DNA of 64,000 nt from Amycolatopsis sp. NBRC 101858 (GTDB taxonomy: Bacteria > Actinomycetota > Actinomycetes > Mycobacteriales > Pseudonocardiaceae), in NCBI RefSeq assembly GCF_030269325.1, contig NZ_BSTD01000002.1, positions 620,001-684,000 on the forward strand, given 5' to 3'. Made by a program: the position numbers and the translations under genes. The notes below the pieces were generated by a model. It made no database searches, had not been told where the DNA came from, and saw only the letters and a program-made list of their open reading frames with translations. Below, one piece after another: positions 37,570 to 46,882 of the stretch; position 1 is the stretch's first letter, and each line of letters begins with the position of its first letter.

Positions 37570-38514
37570 ATGCGCGTGGCGATGTTCGGCTACCAGACCT
37601 GGGGGCACCGGACCCTCCAGGCGCTCATCGACGCCGGTCACGAGGTCGCCCTCGTGGTCACGCACCCGAAGAGCGACCACGCCTACGAGCGGATCTGGGC
37701 CGACTCGGTCGCCGACCTCGCCGACGCCAACGGCATCCGCGTCCTGCTGCGCAACCGGCCGGACGACGCCGAGCTGCTGGCCGAGCTGAAGACGGCGGAC
37801 CTCGACCTGATCGTGGCGAACAACTGGCGCACGTGGCTGCCGCCGGAGATCTTCGAGCTGCCGCGCCACGGCACCCTGAACATCCACGACTCGCTCCTGC
37901 CGTCCTACGCCGGCTTCTCCCCGCTGATCTGGGCGATGATCAACGGCGAGCCGGAGGTCGGCGTGACGGCCCACATGATGGACGGCGAGCTCGACGCGGG
38001 CGACATCGTCCTGCAGCGCGCGATCCCGGTCGGGCCGGCGGACACGACGACGGACCTGTTCCACCGCACGGTGGACCTGATCGCGCCGATCACGGCCGAA
38101 GCGATCTCGATGATCGAGACCGGCTACACCCCGGTGCCGCAGGACCGCACGAAGGCGAGCTTCTTCCACAAGCGCGCGGCGCGGGACAGTCTCATCGACT
38201 GGACGTCTTCGCCCGCCGACATCGAGCGTTTCGTGCGCGCGCTGTCCGACCCGTACCCGAACGCGTTCACCCACCACCGAGGCGAACAGCTCCGGATCCT
38301 GCGCGCGTCGGTGTCCCAGGGGCACTACGGCGGCACGCCGGGCCGGATCTTCATCCGGGAGGGCGAGGGCGTGGTGATCGTGGCCGGGCCGGACGCGCGC
38401 CGCGGGCAGTCTCCTGGTCTGCTGGTGGAGCGCGTCCGCACCGCCGACGGCACGGAACTCGCCGCGGCCGACTACTTCAAGACGATGGGGGGCTACCTGA
38501 CGGACCGGCCTTGA
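37570..38514 (+). CDS. N5-hydroxyornithine formyltransferase (Fmt-like)
   Basis: 314 residues related to methionyl-tRNA formyltransferase: start MRVAMFGYQTWGHRTL, catalytic region NIHDSLLPSYAGFSP (near residue 103) with the conserved Asn-His and a C-terminal OB-like domain. In coelichelin-type pathways the homologue transfers formyl from 10-formyl-tetrahydrofolate to N5-hydroxyornithine. The iron boxes and the divergent hydroxylase support that role over a housekeeping Fmt. It makes acetyl-hydroxamates unlikely for at least some of the units; no acetyltransferase is linked. Confidence 0.9.
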   Translation: MRVAMFGYQTWGHRTLQALIDAGHEVALVVTHPKSDHAYERIWADSVADLADANGIRVLLRNRPDDAELLAELKTADLDLIVANNWRTWLPPEIFELPRHGTLNIHDSLLPSYAGFSPLIWAMINGEPEVGVTAHMMDGELDAGDIVLQRAIPVGPADTTTDLFHRTVDLIAPITAEAISMIETGYTPVPQDRTKASFFHKRAARDSLIDWTSSPADIERFVRALSDPYPNAFTHHRGEQLRILRASVSQGHYGGTPGRIFIREGEGVVIVAGPDARRGQSPGLLVERVRTADGTELAAADYFKTMGGYLTDRP

Positions 38515-38537
38515 CCGGTCGGCAGTCCTTGCCCTGC

Positions 38538-38580
38538 CCGGTCTCCGGAGGACGCGGATCGGCGGCCTCCGGCAGACCGG
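38538..38580 (+). terminator. Imperfect inverted repeat, probable terminator after the formyltransferase gene
   Basis: CCGGTCTCCGGAGG is answered by CCTCCGGCAGACCGG with one bulged base, loop about 14 nt. It lies just after the formyltransferase stop and before the GH36 gene; there is no T-tract, as usual in high-GC genomes. Confidence 0.5.
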
Positions 38581-38631
38581 TCATCGGGATGCCCCTTGGC
38601 CGCCGACCGGCCCGGCGCCAGGATGGCGCGC

Positions 38632-40719
38632 ATGGGCGAGATCGGCTTCCTCGACGAGCACCGGACCTGGGTCCTCACCGGCGAGACGACCACCTACGCC
38701 CTCCGGCTCGGCGAGGACGACGTCCCCACTCACCTCTACTGGGGCCCGAAGCTGCGCATCGAAGACGTCCCGCAGCTCATCGACAAGCCCCTCCCGTGGT
38801 GGGACGGCTTCAACGACCCCGGCGAAGGTCTCGACGAACTCGCCGCCGACGGCGGGACCAAGTACTGGACCCCCGCCCTGCAGGTCCGCTTCACCGACGG
38901 CACCCGCGCCCTCGAATGGCGCTACCGGAACCACGAAATCGACCAGGACCACCTGCGGATCCACTGCGAAGACCGCCACTACCCCCTCCGGATCACCCTC
39001 CACTACCGCCTGAAGTCCGAGGTCATCGAGCGCTGGACCGAACTGACCGCCGACACCGGCGTCGACGTCACCAGGGCCGACTCCGCGACCTGGGTGCTTC
39101 CCGTGCGCGACGACTACCGGCTCAGCCACGTCACCGGCCGCTGGGCCGCGGAAACCCAGCTCCGCCGCACCCCCGCGCCGCACGGCGAGACGACGTTCGC
39201 GAGCCGGCGCGGGATCACCGGGCACCACGCCAACCCGTGGGTCATGGTCGACGACGGCACCGCCACCGAGCGCCACGGCGAGGTCTACGGCGTCGCCCTC
39301 GCCTGGAGCGGGTCCTGGCGGCTCACCGTCACCCGGTCCTCCACCGGCCGGATGACCGTCAGCGGCGGCTTCGGCCAAGACGGCGTCACCCACCACGTCG
39401 GGCCCGGCACCCCGCTGATCACGCCCGTCATCGCGGGCCTCTACACGAACGGCGGCTTCGGTGCCGCGAGCCGCGCCTGGCACAGCTACGTCCGGGAGCA
39501 CGTCCTGCCCCACCCGCGGGAACTGCGCCCGGTGCTCTACAACTCCTGGGAGGCAACGGGTTTCGACGTCGACGAGGCGAACCAGCGCACCCTCGCCGAA
39601 CACGCCGCCGCCCTCGGGGTCGAACTGTTCGTCGTCGACGACGGCTGGTTCGGCGCGCGGACCGGCGACCACGCGGGCCTCGGCGACTGGCACGTCAACC
39701 GCGACCGCTTCCCCGGCGGCCTCGAGCCCCTCGTCGACGCCGTGCACGGGCTCGGCATGAAGTTCGGCATCTGGGTCGAGCCCGAGATGGTCAACCCCGA
39801 CAGCGACCTCTACCGCGCCCACCCGGACTGGGTCCTGCACCACCCGCACCGGCGCCGGTCCGCACTGCGCAACCAGCTCGTCCTCAACTTCGCCCGGCCG
39901 GACGTCCAGGAGTGGGCGCGCGACTGGCTCGACCGGCTCGTCGGCGACCACGGCATCGACTTCCTCAAGTGGGACATGAACCGCCCGTTCAGCGAAGCGG
40001 GCTGGCCGGGTGACCCGGACCCGGACCGACTCTGGGTCGAGCACACGCGCGCGGTGTACTCGCTCATGGACCGCCTCCGCCAGGACCACCCGGGCCTGCG
40101 CATCGAAGCGTGCAGCGGCGGGGGCGGCCGGATCGACCTCGGCGCGCTCGCCCGCGCCGACCAGGTCTGGACGTCGGACAACACCGACGCCCTCGACCGG
40201 CTGCGGATCCAGCACGGCTACGGCCAGCTCTACCCGGCGCGCGCGATGTCGGCCTGGGTCACCGACAACCCGAACTTCGTCACCGGCCGCTCGGTGCCGC
40301 TGCGGTTCCGGTTCCACGTCGCCATGGCGGGCGTGCTCGGCGTCGGCGGCGACATCGCGCGCTGGCCCGGCGACGACCTCGCGCTCGCCCGCGAGCTGAT
40401 CGCGCTCTACCAGGACATCCGGCCCGTGGTCCAGCACGGCGCGCTGTACCGGCTGCGGCCGCCCGCCGACGACGGCGTCACGGCGCTCCAGTACGTGCAC
40501 GAAGACCGAACCGTCGTCTTCGCCTACCGGCAGGCTGCGCACTTCAACGCGCCGGAGCGCCCGCTGCGGCTCGACGGCCTCGATCCCGCTGACCGGTACG
40601 TCGATTCGGACGCCGGCACCACGTACAGCGGGGCCGTGCTGCTCGCCCGCGGGCTGCCCCTCGGCCTGCCGACCGGCGACTTCGCCAGCGTCGTCGTCCG
40701 ATTGCAGCGAAAGATCTGA
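38632..40719 (+). CDS. GH36 alpha-galactosidase
   Basis: About 695 residues, starting MGEIGFLDEHRTWVLTG; I chose ATG 38632 because AGGA lies 8 nt before it, though the frame is open from 38596. An N-terminal beta-sandwich is followed by a TIM barrel with GWFG and ATGFDVDEANQ. The nucleophile motif is FLKWDMNRPF (Asp near residue 446) and the acid/base motif TSDNTD (near 514), preceded by CSGGGGRIDLG. It hydrolyses terminal alpha-galactosides such as melibiose or raffinose. No signal peptide, so intracellular, which fits the sugar importer just downstream. Confidence 0.9.
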   Translation: MGEIGFLDEHRTWVLTGETTTYALRLGEDDVPTHLYWGPKLRIEDVPQLIDKPLPWWDGFNDPGEGLDELAADGGTKYWTPALQVRFTDGTRALEWRYRNHEIDQDHLRIHCEDRHYPLRITLHYRLKSEVIERWTELTADTGVDVTRADSATWVLPVRDDYRLSHVTGRWAAETQLRRTPAPHGETTFASRRGITGHHANPWVMVDDGTATERHGEVYGVALAWSGSWRLTVTRSSTGRMTVSGGFGQDGVTHHVGPGTPLITPVIAGLYTNGGFGAASRAWHSYVREHVLPHPRELRPVLYNSWEATGFDVDEANQRTLAEHAAALGVELFVVDDGWFGARTGDHAGLGDWHVNRDRFPGGLEPLVDAVHGLGMKFGIWVEPEMVNPDSDLYRAHPDWVLHHPHRRRSALRNQLVLNFARPDVQEWARDWLDRLVGDHGIDFLKWDMNRPFSEAGWPGDPDPDRLWVEHTRAVYSLMDRLRQDHPGLRIEACSGGGGRIDLGALARADQVWTSDNTDALDRLRIQHGYGQLYPARAMSAWVTDNPNFVTGRSVPLRFRFHVAMAGVLGVGGDIARWPGDDLALARELIALYQDIRPVVQHGALYRLRPPADDGVTALQYVHEDRTVVFAYRQAAHFNAPERPLRLDGLDPADRYVDSDAGTTYSGAVLLARGLPLGLPTGDFASVVVRLQRKI

Positions 40720-40760
40720 TCTCTCGCCGGATCACTGCGGGATTCGACGGGATTCGACGC

Positions 40761-40789
40761 TTGACACCGCATCAGAGGTCCGATCAAAT
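40761..40789 (+). promoter_or_regulatory. Candidate promoter of the sugar importer operon
   Basis: TTGACA at 40761-40766, a 17-bp spacer, then TCAAAT at 40784-40789. A tandem 10-bp repeat, GGGATTCGAC twice (40739-40758), lies immediately upstream and could be a regulator site. Confidence 0.45.
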
Positions 40790-40831
40790 GCGTCGTACAT
40801 CACATATGGTGGGTGGCATGCGGGAGGAACG

Positions 40832-42106
40832 ATGAGGCGGTCCCTGGCGCTCGGAGCGGCGCTGCTCCTGGCCGTGAGCGGATGCTCGGTCGGCTCGAAC
40901 ACCGGCGGCAGCGGCGGCGAGCCGGAGATCACCTTCCTGACCTTCGAAACGCCGAACCTCACGCCGGCCTACTGGGACGCCGCCATCAAGCGCGTCACCG
41001 ACAAGAACCCGGGGATCAAGGTCAAGAAGCTCGTCGCCCCGACGGCCGACGGGCGGACGTCGTACGCGAAGCAGCTCCTGCAGTCGGGCCAGTTCCCGGA
41101 CGTGATGATCGCCGTCGACTCCGCGGGCTTCGCCGAAGCGGGCAACCTCTACGCGTGGACGCCGGACGAGCTCAAGGACTTCCAGTTCCCCGACGCCAAT
41201 CCCGTCAAGGGCAAGTACTACCAGCTGCCGGCGAACACCCAGACCATCCCGCCGATCTACTACAACAAGAAGATGTTCGCCGACGCGGGCATCACGGCGA
41301 CGCCGAAGACGTGGGCCGAACTGGTGGCCGACGCCGGCAAGCTGAAGGACAAGGGCAGCACGCCGTTCACCATCGGCGGCGGCAAGGACGGCTTCCCGTC
41401 TTCGATGATCCTCTCCGGCCTGGTCAGCACCGAGGTCTACAACACGATCCCCGACTGGCTGGCCCAGCGCCGCCAGGACAAGGTCAAGTTCACCGACCCC
41501 GCGTTCCAGGCGGCGTTCTCGAAGCTCGCCGACCTCGCCGCCAAGGGCTACGTGGACAAGACGAGCGTGTCCCGCGACTACGCGGCGACCGAGCAGGCCT
41601 TCCTCGACGGCAAGAGCGCGATGTACCCGATGGGCAACTGGTTCGCCGCCAACGCCGACACCAAGAAGCACGACTTCGAAGTCGGTGTGTTCGACTTCCC
41701 CACCGAAGACGGCAAGCTCGTCGTCCCGGCCTACACCGGCGGCGGCATGATCGTGAACGCCAAGGCCGCGAACCTCGACGCCGCCAAGAAGTTCGCCCTC
41801 GGCTTCCAGCTCGACAAGGACCAGCTCGACGCGTCGGTCAAGGCGGACGGCCTGTTCCCCGCGATCAAGGGCTACACCCCGCCCCCGGACGTCGGCCCGG
41901 CCTTCAAGGCCGGCTACGACCTCTACACCCAAGCCGTGCAGCAGAACGCGGTCGTGCACGCGTTCCGGTGGGAGACCGCCGACGACGGCCTGCTGCCCGG
42001 CATGAAGGACAAGGTCGACCAGGCCGCCCAGGACGTCATCACCGGCCGCAAGTCCGTGGCCGACGCGTGCGCGTTCCTGGACACCGAGTGGGCGAAGGCG
42101 GGCTGA
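40832..42106 (+). CDS. Sugar ABC transporter substrate-binding lipoprotein (CUT1)
   Basis: 424 residues with lipoprotein signal MRRSLALGAALLLAVSGC and an extracellular solute-binding type 1 body (FLTFETPNLTPAYWDAAIKR; later GKSAMYPMGNWFAA, the canonical ligand-domain segment). ATG behind GGGAGGA. It binds an oligosaccharide; the alpha-galactosidase upstream suggests an alpha-galactoside. First of three importer genes; no dedicated ATPase is present, as is common for CUT1 systems using a shared MsiK-like ATPase. Confidence 0.9.
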   Translation: MRRSLALGAALLLAVSGCSVGSNTGGSGGEPEITFLTFETPNLTPAYWDAAIKRVTDKNPGIKVKKLVAPTADGRTSYAKQLLQSGQFPDVMIAVDSAGFAEAGNLYAWTPDELKDFQFPDANPVKGKYYQLPANTQTIPPIYYNKKMFADAGITATPKTWAELVADAGKLKDKGSTPFTIGGGKDGFPSSMILSGLVSTEVYNTIPDWLAQRRQDKVKFTDPAFQAAFSKLADLAAKGYVDKTSVSRDYAATEQAFLDGKSAMYPMGNWFAANADTKKHDFEVGVFDFPTEDGKLVVPAYTGGGMIVNAKAANLDAAKKFALGFQLDKDQLDASVKADGLFPAIKGYTPPPDVGPAFKAGYDLYTQAVQQNAVVHAFRWETADDGLLPGMKDKVDQAAQDVITGRKSVADACAFLDTEWAKAG

Positions 42107-42111
42107 CCCAC

Positions 42112-43059
42112 ATGGCCGCCGTCGTCAGTCCACCCGCTCCCCCGAAGCCGCGCCGGGCGCCGTCCCCGAGCAGGCGGCGCAAGCCGATCCTGCCGCGGCT
42201 GGGGCACTTCGCGTCGTTCGGTGCCCCGGGCGTGCTCGTCTACCTGTGTTTCGTGCTGGCCCCGATCCTGATCAGCTTCGGGTACAGCCTGACGAACTAC
42301 AACCCGTTCAACCCGCCGGTGAAGTTCGTCGGCCTCGACAACTACAAGCTGCTGTTCACCGACGACCAGTTCCTCACGGCGTTGAAGGTCACCACCGTCC
42401 TGACGCTGATCGTGGTGATCGTGCCGAACGTGCTGGGTCTCGGTGTCGCCCTGCTGCTGGACCGGAAGGGCTGGCTCTACAACGCTTTGCGCAGCGTGTT
42501 CTTCACGCCGGTGATCCTCAGTTCGGTCGTCGTCTCGATCGTCTGGTCCCGGCTGCTCGACGACCAGGGCCCGCTCGACACCCTGCTGCGGTCGCTGGGG
42601 GTCGAGCACCCGCCGGGCTGGCTGTCCGACCCGGAAGTCGCGCTGTACTCGGTCGCCTCGATCGTGTGCTGGCAGATGCTCGGCTTCTGCGTCGTCGTCT
42701 ACCTCGCCGGGCTGCAGGGCGTGCCCGCCGAACTGCTGGAGGCGGCCGAGATCGACGGCGCCGGGCCGCTGCGGCGGTTCCGCGCCGTCACCTGGCCGCT
42801 GCTCGCGCCGTCACTGACGATCAACACCGTCGTCCTGCTCATCTCGGCGTTCAAGACCTACGACTACGTCAAGGTGATCACCAACGGCGGCCCGGGATCC
42901 GGCGCCACCGCGACGATCGCGTTCGACGTCCTGCAGACCGGCTTCGACTCGAACCACGTCGGGTACGCGTCCGCGATGGCCGTGCTGATGCTGGTGATCG
43001 TCGCGGTCGTGACCACCGTCGTGCTCGGCTTCCTCCGCCGCCGGGAGGTGGACCTGTGA
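42112..43059 (+). CDS. Sugar ABC transporter permease (MalF/UgpA type)
   Basis: 315 residues, six transmembrane segments (GAPGVLVYLCFVLAPILISFGYSL first), with EAA loop LLEAAEIDGAGPLRRFRAVTWPLLAP. It overlaps the next permease through GTGA. Confidence 0.9.
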   Translation: MAAVVSPPAPPKPRRAPSPSRRRKPILPRLGHFASFGAPGVLVYLCFVLAPILISFGYSLTNYNPFNPPVKFVGLDNYKLLFTDDQFLTALKVTTVLTLIVVIVPNVLGLGVALLLDRKGWLYNALRSVFFTPVILSSVVVSIVWSRLLDDQGPLDTLLRSLGVEHPPGWLSDPEVALYSVASIVCWQMLGFCVVVYLAGLQGVPAELLEAAEIDGAGPLRRFRAVTWPLLAPSLTINTVVLLISAFKTYDYVKVITNGGPGSGATATIAFDVLQTGFDSNHVGYASAMAVLMLVIVAVVTTVVLGFLRRREVDL

Positions 43060-43877
43060 CCCGGGCCTGGCTGCGGCCGACGGCCGCGCTCGTCGTCGGC
43101 GCCGTGTTCTTCGTGCCGCTGTACCTGGTGCTGACCAATGTGTTCAAGCAGGGCGATCTCATCGCGAAGGACCCCGCGTCCCTCCCGCTGCCGCCCACGC
43201 TCGCCAACATCCACGCCGTGCTGACCCGCCCGGACGGCCTGTTCTGGGTCAGCCTGACCAACAGCGTCGTCGTCACCGTGCTGTCGATCCTGGTGCTGAC
43301 CGTGCTGTCGGCGATGCTCGGCCACTACCTGGCGCGTTCGGGCAAGCGGTGGACGAAGGTCCTGACGCTCGTCCTGCTGGCCGGGCTGATGATCCCGCCG
43401 CAGGTCATCCTCATCCCGATCACCGACGTCCTGCGCGTCACCCACCTGATGGCGACCCTGCAGGGACTGGTCCTGTTCAACGTCGGGTACTACGTGCCGT
43501 TCGGTGTGTTCGTGTTCAGCGGGTTCATCCGCGGGGTCCCGGTGGAGCTGGAAGAGGCGGCGCTGCTCGACGGCGCGAGCCGGATGCAGGTGTTCTGGCG
43601 CGTGGTGTTCCCGCTGCTGCGCCCGGCGACGGCGTCGGTGCTGATCTTCCTCGGCGTGTGGATCTGGAACGACTTCATCGACCCGCTGATCATCCTCGGC
43701 CCGAGTCAGGGCACCACGATCACGACCGGCATCTACCGCTCGATCGGCCAGTACCAGGCCGACCTCGGGAGCGTGTTCGCGCTGATGTTCCTGGCCACGC
43801 TGCCGGTGCTGATCTTCTACCTGGCCTTGCAGAAGCAGTTCGTCAAGGGCCTGACCGGCGGCGCGACCAAGGGTTAG
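43056..43877 (+). CDS. Sugar ABC transporter permease (MalG/UgpE type)
   Basis: 273 residues from GTG 43056, six transmembrane segments, EAA loop ELEEAALLDGASRMQVFWRVVFPLL. Pairs with the preceding permease. Its TAG stop overlaps the TAA stop of the convergent GNAT gene at 43874-43877, leaving no room for a terminator. Confidence 0.9.
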   Translation: MTRAWLRPTAALVVGAVFFVPLYLVLTNVFKQGDLIAKDPASLPLPPTLANIHAVLTRPDGLFWVSLTNSVVVTVLSILVLTVLSAMLGHYLARSGKRWTKVLTLVLLAGLMIPPQVILIPITDVLRVTHLMATLQGLVLFNVGYYVPFGVFVFSGFIRGVPVELEEAALLDGASRMQVFWRVVFPLLRPATASVLIFLGVWIWNDFIDPLIILGPSQGTTITTGIYRSIGQYQADLGSVFALMFLATLPVLIFYLALQKQFVKGLTGGATKG

Positions 43878-45253
43878 CGGAGCGGGACGACGCCGGTGCC
43901 CAGGCTCCCGGCGATCCGTCGGTAGGTGGGGTGTTCCCGCGGCTCGGCCACGCCGTACACGGCGGAAAGCAACTCGGCGAGGTCGGTCAGCAGGTCGGAC
44001 GCGGTCAGCTGCGGCGGGTCGTAGATCCGGCCAGGCGGCTTGAAGAACAGGCGGCACGGCACGTCTTCGCCCGCGCCAAGCGTGGGCTGCCGGTAGTCGA
44101 CGGCCAGTTCGCGGCACCCGACGCGGTGGAACGGCGCGGGGTCGGTGCCGGGGCCGATTTCGGCGTACCAGCCGCGGACCTCCGGCCGGTCGGCGAGCAG
44201 CCTTTGCTCGAGGCGGGCGACGAGTGCCGGGAACCGGCCCGAACCGCGCAGCGGGCCCGTGAGCGTGACGTAGCCCAGCAGCGCGGCGGCGGTCAGCGCG
44301 TGGAACGACGCCATGCCCGACGGCTCCGGGTCGGCAGGCTCCGCACGCAACGCCCACAGGTGGTAGCCCGGCTGGGCAACCGCGCTCCGGAATTCGTCCT
44401 CGCCGACGGCCGTGGGCCCGGGCGGGAACGCGATCCGGTAGACGTCCAAGGTCCGGGCGAAGTCCGGGTCGTCCGCGCCGCCGACCGCGTGCACGTCGAG
44501 CGGCCGGGCGGCGTCGTGGCCGACGTAGCGGTCCAGGGGCAGCCGGCCGACGTCGTCCCGCGCGCTCAGGTGCGCGGCCATGCACCGGTACTCGGCGGAG
44601 TCCACGGGACGTTCGATCCGCATGGCCCACCGCAGGTATTCCCGCACGACCAGGATGATGGCGGCGGCCGGGACACGTTCCCGCCAGGCCGCTGACAGCG
44701 GCTTGCCGATCAGGATCAGCCCGGTCACCGGAGCCTGCCCCGGCGAGAGCGCGGGCTGCCGGTACGGAAAGTCGAGGCCGACGTAGCCGTACCGGTGCCA
44801 GATCAGGGCTCGCGCAACCGGATCGAGGTTGTCGGCCATGGCCGACACCGCGCGCGGGTCGTTCATCTCGGCCACCACGCCGGCGAGTTCGCGCCCGCCG
44901 GCGGAGGCGTCGGCGGCCAGCACCGCTTCGATGTGGTCGACCAGCGCGCGGCCGACGCCCCGGCCGCGCACGTCGGGTGAAACGAGCAGGTACTCGATCA
45001 CGCCCGCGGCGGGGTCGGCCAGGTAGTCGGCGATCACGGCGCCGGCCAGCAGGTCGCCGACGAACGCGAGGACGATGTGGTAGTTGTTCGCGCCGTACCA
45101 GCCGTGTTCCTTCAGCCGCAGGTAGCCGGCCATGTTCGCGAGCGACTCGCGTTCGTCCGGATCGGGGAAGAGGCCGACGTAGAGGGTCCGGTGGAACTCG
45201 GCCAGCGCGGCGAGGTCGTCCCGGTGGGCGGTGAGCTCCCGGAAGGTGATCAC
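43874..45253 (-). CDS. Large two-part GNAT-like N-acetyltransferase
   Basis: 459 residues from GTG 45253 (VITFRELTAHRDDLAALAEF). A clear GNAT acetyl-CoA motif, VSPDVRGRGVGRALVDHIEA, is near residue 93. The C-terminal half (from about 250) looks like a second, diverged GNAT-like unit (YHLWALRAEPADPEPSGMASFHALTAAALLGY in outline). Substrate unknown. It overlaps the upstream unknown gene through GTGA, so the two proteins are probably made together and act together. Confidence 0.7.
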   Translation of the reverse strand: MITFRELTAHRDDLAALAEFHRTLYVGLFPDPDERESLANMAGYLRLKEHGWYGANNYHIVLAFVGDLLAGAVIADYLADPAAGVIEYLLVSPDVRGRGVGRALVDHIEAVLAADASAGGRELAGVVAEMNDPRAVSAMADNLDPVARALIWHRYGYVGLDFPYRQPALSPGQAPVTGLILIGKPLSAAWRERVPAAAIILVVREYLRWAMRIERPVDSAEYRCMAAHLSARDDVGRLPLDRYVGHDAARPLDVHAVGGADDPDFARTLDVYRIAFPPGPTAVGEDEFRSAVAQPGYHLWALRAEPADPEPSGMASFHALTAAALLGYVTLTGPLRGSGRFPALVARLEQRLLADRPEVRGWYAEIGPGTDPAPFHRVGCRELAVDYRQPTLGAGEDVPCRLFFKPPGRIYDPPQLTASDLLTDLAELLSAVYGVAEPREHPTYRRIAGSLGTGVVPLR

Positions 45254-46314
45254 CGCCCGTCGTCCTCGCCGATCGAGCCGAGCAGCCGCTGGAAGTCCCG
45301 CGAGCCGAGCGCGGGATCCCCGGGCACGAGGAAGCCGGACTTCTGCAGCAGTTCGAGCTTGCCGTGGCGCTCGCGGACGTAGGCGGCCTTGTGCGCCAGG
45401 CTGTCGAGGTTGTACTCGATTGCGTCGACGTTGGTCAGGTCCGTGTGTTCCCAGAGCAGGTAGCAGTCGTGCAGCCGCGGCGGCCGGCCCTCCGGGACGT
45501 CTTCGGTGGCCCACCAGCACTGCCAGATGTAGGCGGAGTAGAAGTCCGGGACCTCGATCATCGGGTCGATCCGGTGGTGGTCGGCTTCCAGCAGCAGGCA
45601 GTAGTCGAACTCGCCCTGCCACCGGGCGGCCGCGGCACCCAGCGCCGGGTTGCGCGTCATCAGGTGGGACCGGTGGCAGAGCAGCGCGGTGACCTCGGCT
45701 TTGAGCGCGCCGACCCCGCGCTCCTGGAACATCGGCATGATCCCGCTGCGGATCGCCCGGCCCTTCTCGCCGACCGCGGCGACGAGGATCGAGTTCGCTT
45801 CGTCGCCGCGGCCGAGCTGGCCCAGGAAGAACCGGGACCGGTCCGGCCCGTCCTCGCTGGTGAAGTCCCACGACGGTGCCCACTCCTCGAACCCCGCGTA
45901 GGTCCACTGCTGGATACCGTTGCCGCGCACCGGATCCGAGCCGCCCCGGGCGCGCTCCCACCACCCGGCGTTGAGCAGCACGGCGGGTGAGAACACGCCG
46001 GTGACGCGCACCGGCTCCGGGTGGCGCGGCGGCCGGTTCGCCGGACCGAGCCGGGCGCGGAGCTGGTCCACGTCCAGCACCTTCGGCATCCGGTCCCGGC
46101 GAGGCACCGACGAAGGCATGCCCCCGACGAACTCGGTCGTGTGGAGCACCTTCTGCAGCAGCAAGGTCAGCGGGTCCACGATCTCGGCCCGGATGATGTC
46201 GGCGATCAGCCCTGGCCGGTAAGGGATCCCGCAGCTGATCTTCAGGGGGCCGACGCCGCCCGAAATGTGCCACAAGGATTCGGTGCCCGAAACTTCGCTC
46301 CGGTTGACCGTCAT
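45250..46314 (-). CDS. Protein of unknown function, 354 residues
   Basis: I do not recognise the family. No signal peptide or membrane segment. The sequence is rich in aromatic and acidic residues (IWQCWWATEDVPEG; LLEADHHRIDPMIEVPDFY) and contains the histidine pair DHHRIDP and the segment CGIPYRPGLIADIIRAEIVDP near the start. It is first in a two-gene unit with the GNAT-like protein (GTGA overlap), so it may supply or bind the GNAT substrate. Confidence 0.65.
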   Translation of the reverse strand: MTVNRSEVSGTESLWHISGGVGPLKISCGIPYRPGLIADIIRAEIVDPLTLLLQKVLHTTEFVGGMPSSVPRRDRMPKVLDVDQLRARLGPANRPPRHPEPVRVTGVFSPAVLLNAGWWERARGGSDPVRGNGIQQWTYAGFEEWAPSWDFTSEDGPDRSRFFLGQLGRGDEANSILVAAVGEKGRAIRSGIMPMFQERGVGALKAEVTALLCHRSHLMTRNPALGAAAARWQGEFDYCLLLEADHHRIDPMIEVPDFYSAYIWQCWWATEDVPEGRPPRLHDCYLLWEHTDLTNVDAIEYNLDSLAHKAAYVRERHGKLELLQKSGFLVPGDPALGSRDFQRLLGSIGEDDGR

Positions 46315-46396
46315 GTCTCCGCCCGTCCGCTCGATCGCTGAACGGTCATAGGTCGGAGCCGTACCGGATGTCGTTACACCGGCGGTGAATCCGGGA

Positions 46397-46882
46397 TCAG
46401 GTGAGGATCTTGACCATCGTGTCGGACTCCGCGGAGCCCGCGCCCACGACCTCGTAGCCTTCCGCGAGGTACAGCCGCTGCGCGAAGTTCTTCCGTTCGA
46501 CGCTCAGGGCGATCCGCCCGATGCCCGCTTCGACGGCGCGCGCTTCGATCGCCCGCAGGAGCGCCCGCCCGACGCCGCGTCCGCGCCAGGGAGCGGCAAC
46601 GCCGATCGTCAGCTCGGGGACGTCGGCGGCGACGAACCCGTACCCCGGTTCCTCCGGCGGGAAGAAGCGCAGCCAGGCCGCGCCGACGCGTTCGCCGTCC
46701 GCTTCGGCGACCACGCCCAGGTCGTCGTCCCGGGGCCACCCGGCGATGTAGTGGGCGGTGTTCGGCGCCGCCAGCACCCGGCGCCGGCTCTTCTTCTTCC
46801 ACTCCGGCGACCAGTTGACGGCCGCCACGAGCATGTCGGCGAGGAAGTCGCCGTCGTCGCGAGCCGCCTCGCGGACGATCAC
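46397..46882 (-). CDS. GNAT-family N-acetyltransferase
   Basis: 161 residues from GTG 46882 (VIVREAARDDGDFLADML). GNAT core LTIGVAAPWRGRGVGRALLRAIE (acetyl-CoA loop) and LYLAEGYEVVG near the end. Typical RimI-like acetyltransferase of unknown substrate. Overlaps the ABC-F gene stop through GTGA. Confidence 0.85.
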   Translation of the reverse strand: MIVREAARDDGDFLADMLVAAVNWSPEWKKKSRRRVLAAPNTAHYIAGWPRDDDLGVVAEADGERVGAAWLRFFPPEEPGYGFVAADVPELTIGVAAPWRGRGVGRALLRAIEARAVEAGIGRIALSVERKNFAQRLYLAEGYEVVGAGSAESDTMVKILT

